Shown here piece by piece: positions 5,328 through 6,986 of a stretch of 6,986 bases of DNA. The position numbers were made by a program, and so were the translations under genes. The notes under the pieces are model-generated. The model worked only from the letters and a program-made list of their open reading frames with translations, made no database searches and had not been told where the DNA came from. The first letter of the stretch is position 1; each line of letters opens with the position of its first letter. This DNA is from Bdellovibrionales bacterium (GTDB taxonomy: Bacteria > Bdellovibrionota > UBA1018): NCBI GenBank assembly GCA_018968995.1, contig JAGWZD010000109.1:1-6986 (forward strand), read 5' to 3'.

Positions 5328-6794
5328 TCAGCCAGATGTCCCTCGAAGGCCTTCGAGAAGGCGGGGGATAAACCCCCCAAAGCCACCATTGGAGAGCACC
5401 GCCACAAGGTCGCCAGGGCGAGCAAAGCGTGTCACCTGCGCCACCCCCTCCTCCACGCTGGGCATCAACTGAGCGGGATGCCCAACGCCCGTCAAATCAC
5501 TGACGAGTTGCTCGCTAGAGAACTGATCGGCAGCCGGAATCCGAGAGGTGTCGTACGGCTGAGCGATGAATGTGGCATCCGCTTGACGAAAGGCCAGTCC
5601 ATAGTCTTTTTGAAACACTTTCCGCCGAGAGGTCGCACTTCGGGGCTCAAACACCGCAATAATCCGTCGCTTGGGATACTTCAGGCGCAGAGCCTGAAGC
5701 GTTTCCCGAACCGCCGTTGGATGATGAGCAAAGTCATCGAGGACCAGTACGCCATTCACTTCTCCGCGCTCCTCCTGACGACGCTTGACTCCCTTAAACT
5801 GAGCTAAAGCCTCTCGCACCTGCGATAAATCCAGTCCGAGCTCTCTCGACTCAATCCAGACAGCAAGCGCATTCAAAGCATTATGTTTTCCAGGAATCTT
5901 AAGCCTTAAGGTCTCGAGGACTGCGCTTGATCCTTTAGCTAAAATATCAAATTCCATGATGCCATCGGCAAGCCCACGAATGGATCCTAAACGGAAGTCT
6001 GCTTCAATCCCGCTAGAGGTAGATCCTGACGAATAGGTGATCACCGGAACTTCGGCATGAACCGCCATTTTTGCCACTTGAGGATCATCCACACAAAGAA
6101 TCAGCCGCCCTTTGGCTCGGATTCGGGTTAGTAGCCCCGTAAATGCGCGCTGAACAGAAGCAAAATCTGGATAAATATCCGCGTGATCGTACTCCATCGA
6201 CGTAAAGATCACATCATCGGGTAAGTAGTGATTGAACTTAGGAACCTTATCCCAGAAGGCCGTGTCGTACTCATCTCCCTCAAGAACAAACGGCGTTCCC
6301 GCTTCAAGAGATTCCACATGAAAGCTAAAGGGCAGATCCTGGGGGACTCCACCGATGAAAAAGTTCCCTTTTTTTCCAAGACGATGCAGCACAAAGGCCA
6401 TCAGGCTTGAAGTCGTGGTCTTGCCGTGAGTGCCAGCCACAACAATGTTTCTGGTATTCAAGAGTAAAAGCTTTTCCATCGCCTCGGGCAGCGAAGTGTA
6501 GGCATAGCCCCCATTCATGGCAGCAACCGCCTCAGGATTATCCGAGCGAACCACGTTACCGATGACCACAAGATCAGGCTTTGAGCCCGAAGCCATTAAA
6601 TTTTCGGCACGGTATCCCGAGTACAAAGTCACTCCAGCACTCGCCAGAACATCGCTCATGGGTGGATAGACATTTTGGTCACTGCCAGTGACCTTGATCC
6701 CTCGGCGCCTCAGAAACGCCGCAAAAGCGCCCATCAGGGTTCCACACACGCCGACGATATGTACATGTTCGAGACGATCAAAACGAGGAAGCAT
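5328..6794 (-). CDS. mpl: UDP-N-acetylmuramate:L-alanyl-gamma-D-glutamyl-meso-diaminopimelate ligase
   Basis: Mpl reattaches the murein tripeptide recovered from old peptidoglycan to UDP-MurNAc using ATP, a cytoplasmic recycling step that bypasses MurC, MurD and MurE. The 488-residue protein is a full Mur ligase: N-terminal Rossmann-like domain with HIVGVCGTLMGAFA (12-25) and TGSDQNVYPPMS (36-47), ATP P-loop AGTHGKTTT (120-128), IGGVP (147-151), EGDEYDTAFWDK (172-183), EYDHADIY (201-208), GKHNALNAL (302-310), the RRQEERGE segment (338-345), DDFAHHPTA (353-361), EPRSATSRR (383-391) and SNGGFGG (468-474). CGT.MG, DEYD.AF.DK, DFAHHPTA and SNGGFGG are diagnostic of Mpl rather than MurC. It is about 30 residues longer than the E. 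coli enzyme (457). The start is five bases after the stop of the upstream serine hydrolase, whose TAA overlaps the AAAGGA ribosome site, so the two are probably coupled. The downstream kinase follows after 57 nt. Confidence 0.96.
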   Translation of the reverse strand: MLPRFDRLEHVHIVGVCGTLMGAFAAFLRRRGIKVTGSDQNVYPPMSDVLASAGVTLYSGYRAENLMASGSKPDLVVIGNVVRSDNPEAVAAMNGGYAYTSLPEAMEKLLLLNTRNIVVAGTHGKTTTSSLMAFVLHRLGKKGNFFIGGVPQDLPFSFHVESLEAGTPFVLEGDEYDTAFWDKVPKFNHYLPDDVIFTSMEYDHADIYPDFASVQRAFTGLLTRIRAKGRLILCVDDPQVAKMAVHAEVPVITYSSGSTSSGIEADFRLGSIRGLADGIMEFDILAKGSSAVLETLRLKIPGKHNALNALAVWIESRELGLDLSQVREALAQFKGVKRRQEERGEVNGVLVLDDFAHHPTAVRETLQALRLKYPKRRIIAVFEPRSATSRRKVFQKDYGLAFRQADATFIAQPYDTSRIPAADQFSSEQLVSDLTGVGHPAQLMPSVEEGVAQVTRFARPGDLVAVLSNGGFGGFIPRLLEGLRGTSG

Positions 6795-6799
6795 GTCCT

Positions 6800-6986
6800 T
6801 TAGGTTCGCTCGAAAGTCGAAAGACGGTCAATTCCCAAATCCGAGCTTGCGGCCTCATGAAAAAGGGGGCGGAGAGTCCGAATACCCAAATGGTCGCGTC
6901 CAAGATGGACACGCTGGGTCAGAAGCAGGAAAGCCCATCCCGTCTGACGATCGACCCACAAAGAAGTGCCTGTAAAGCCGAGGTGA
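6800..6986 (-). CDS. beta-lactamase-family serine hydrolase, C-terminal fragment (cut by window edge)
   Basis: The last 61 codons of a minus-strand gene that enters from the right edge and stops at TAA (6802-6800). The visible peptide begins HLGFTGTSLWVDRQTGWAF, continues LLLTQRVHLGRD and ends LFHEAASSDLGIDRLSTFER-T. This is the recognisable end of class C beta-lactamase/EstB-like serine hydrolases, in which an H-x-G triad replaces KTG ('GHTGFTGTSLWIDP...LLTNRVHP...IR..R'). The SxxK and YxN active-site motifs lie outside the window, so activity cannot be judged. Family members act as penicillin-binding-protein-like peptidases, esterases or beta-lactamases, often in the envelope. The stop is five bases from the mpl start, so the two genes are almost certainly co-transcribed, which suggests a role in peptidoglycan turnover rather than drug resistance (inference). 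Confidence 0.8.
   Translation of the reverse strand, partial: HLGFTGTSLWVDRQTGWAFLLLTQRVHLGRDHLGIRTLRPLFHEAASSDLGIDRLSTFERT

Noticed and set aside
5342..5378. Two hairpins near the end of mpl, as an intrinsic terminator
   Set aside because: They lie inside the coding region before the stop, one is fixed by the SNGGFGG codons, and no T-run follows in the direction of transcription.
5265..5807. 180-codon plus-strand open frame opposite the mpl 3' half
   Set aside because: It is antisense to strongly conserved mpl codons, its product has no family-like pattern, and there is no ribosome site of note. It is a shadow of mpl.

Overview
The window looks like ordinary chromosome of a Gram-negative bacterium, most likely from the former Deltaproteobacteria (Bdellovibrionota or Myxococcota type). 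The evidence for this placement is a Pkn2-like serine/threonine kinase with the HRDVSPQN catalytic loop followed by a membrane-anchored PEGA-like C-terminus, the Mpl ligase of diaminopimelate-type peptidoglycan recycling, and a high density of HD-GYP, HDOD and response-regulator genes. The placement is inference. Base composition looks balanced by eye, and I see no transposase, integrase, tRNA, rRNA or CRISPR array.

Layout, left to right. Positions 1-209 hold the ambiguous edge of a neighbouring gene and an AT-rich leader. A complete stand-alone HD-GYP phosphodiesterase gene (210-881, +) follows. Its 3' end overlaps by 27 bp, tail to tail, the end of a gene for a degenerate HDOD-domain protein (855-1736, -). 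A compact divergent promoter region lies at 1737-1798. From it runs a tightly packed three-gene unit on the plus strand: a STAS-like/coiled-coil protein (1799-2389), a small coiled-coil protein (2386-2679) and an OmpR-type response regulator (2655-3335), overlapping by 4 and 25 nt. Nine bases after the regulator stop begins, on the opposite strand, the 3' end of a long operon read right to left: the C-terminal piece of a beta-lactamase-family serine hydrolase (6800 to the right edge), mpl (5328-6794) and the transmembrane Ser/Thr kinase (3345-5270).

How the parts may work together. The right half joins cell-wall functions (a serine hydrolase of the PBP/beta-lactamase fold and murein tripeptide reuse by Mpl) to a kinase whose C-terminal domains should be periplasmic, so a wall-sensing role for the kinase is reasonable but unproven. 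The left half is a signalling neighbourhood: c-di-GMP hydrolysis, an HDOD scaffold, and a response regulator without an adjacent histidine kinase but translationally linked to two coiled-coil proteins of unknown role. That three-gene unit, with its divergent HDOD partner, is the least explained part of the window and the best candidate for an undescribed system.
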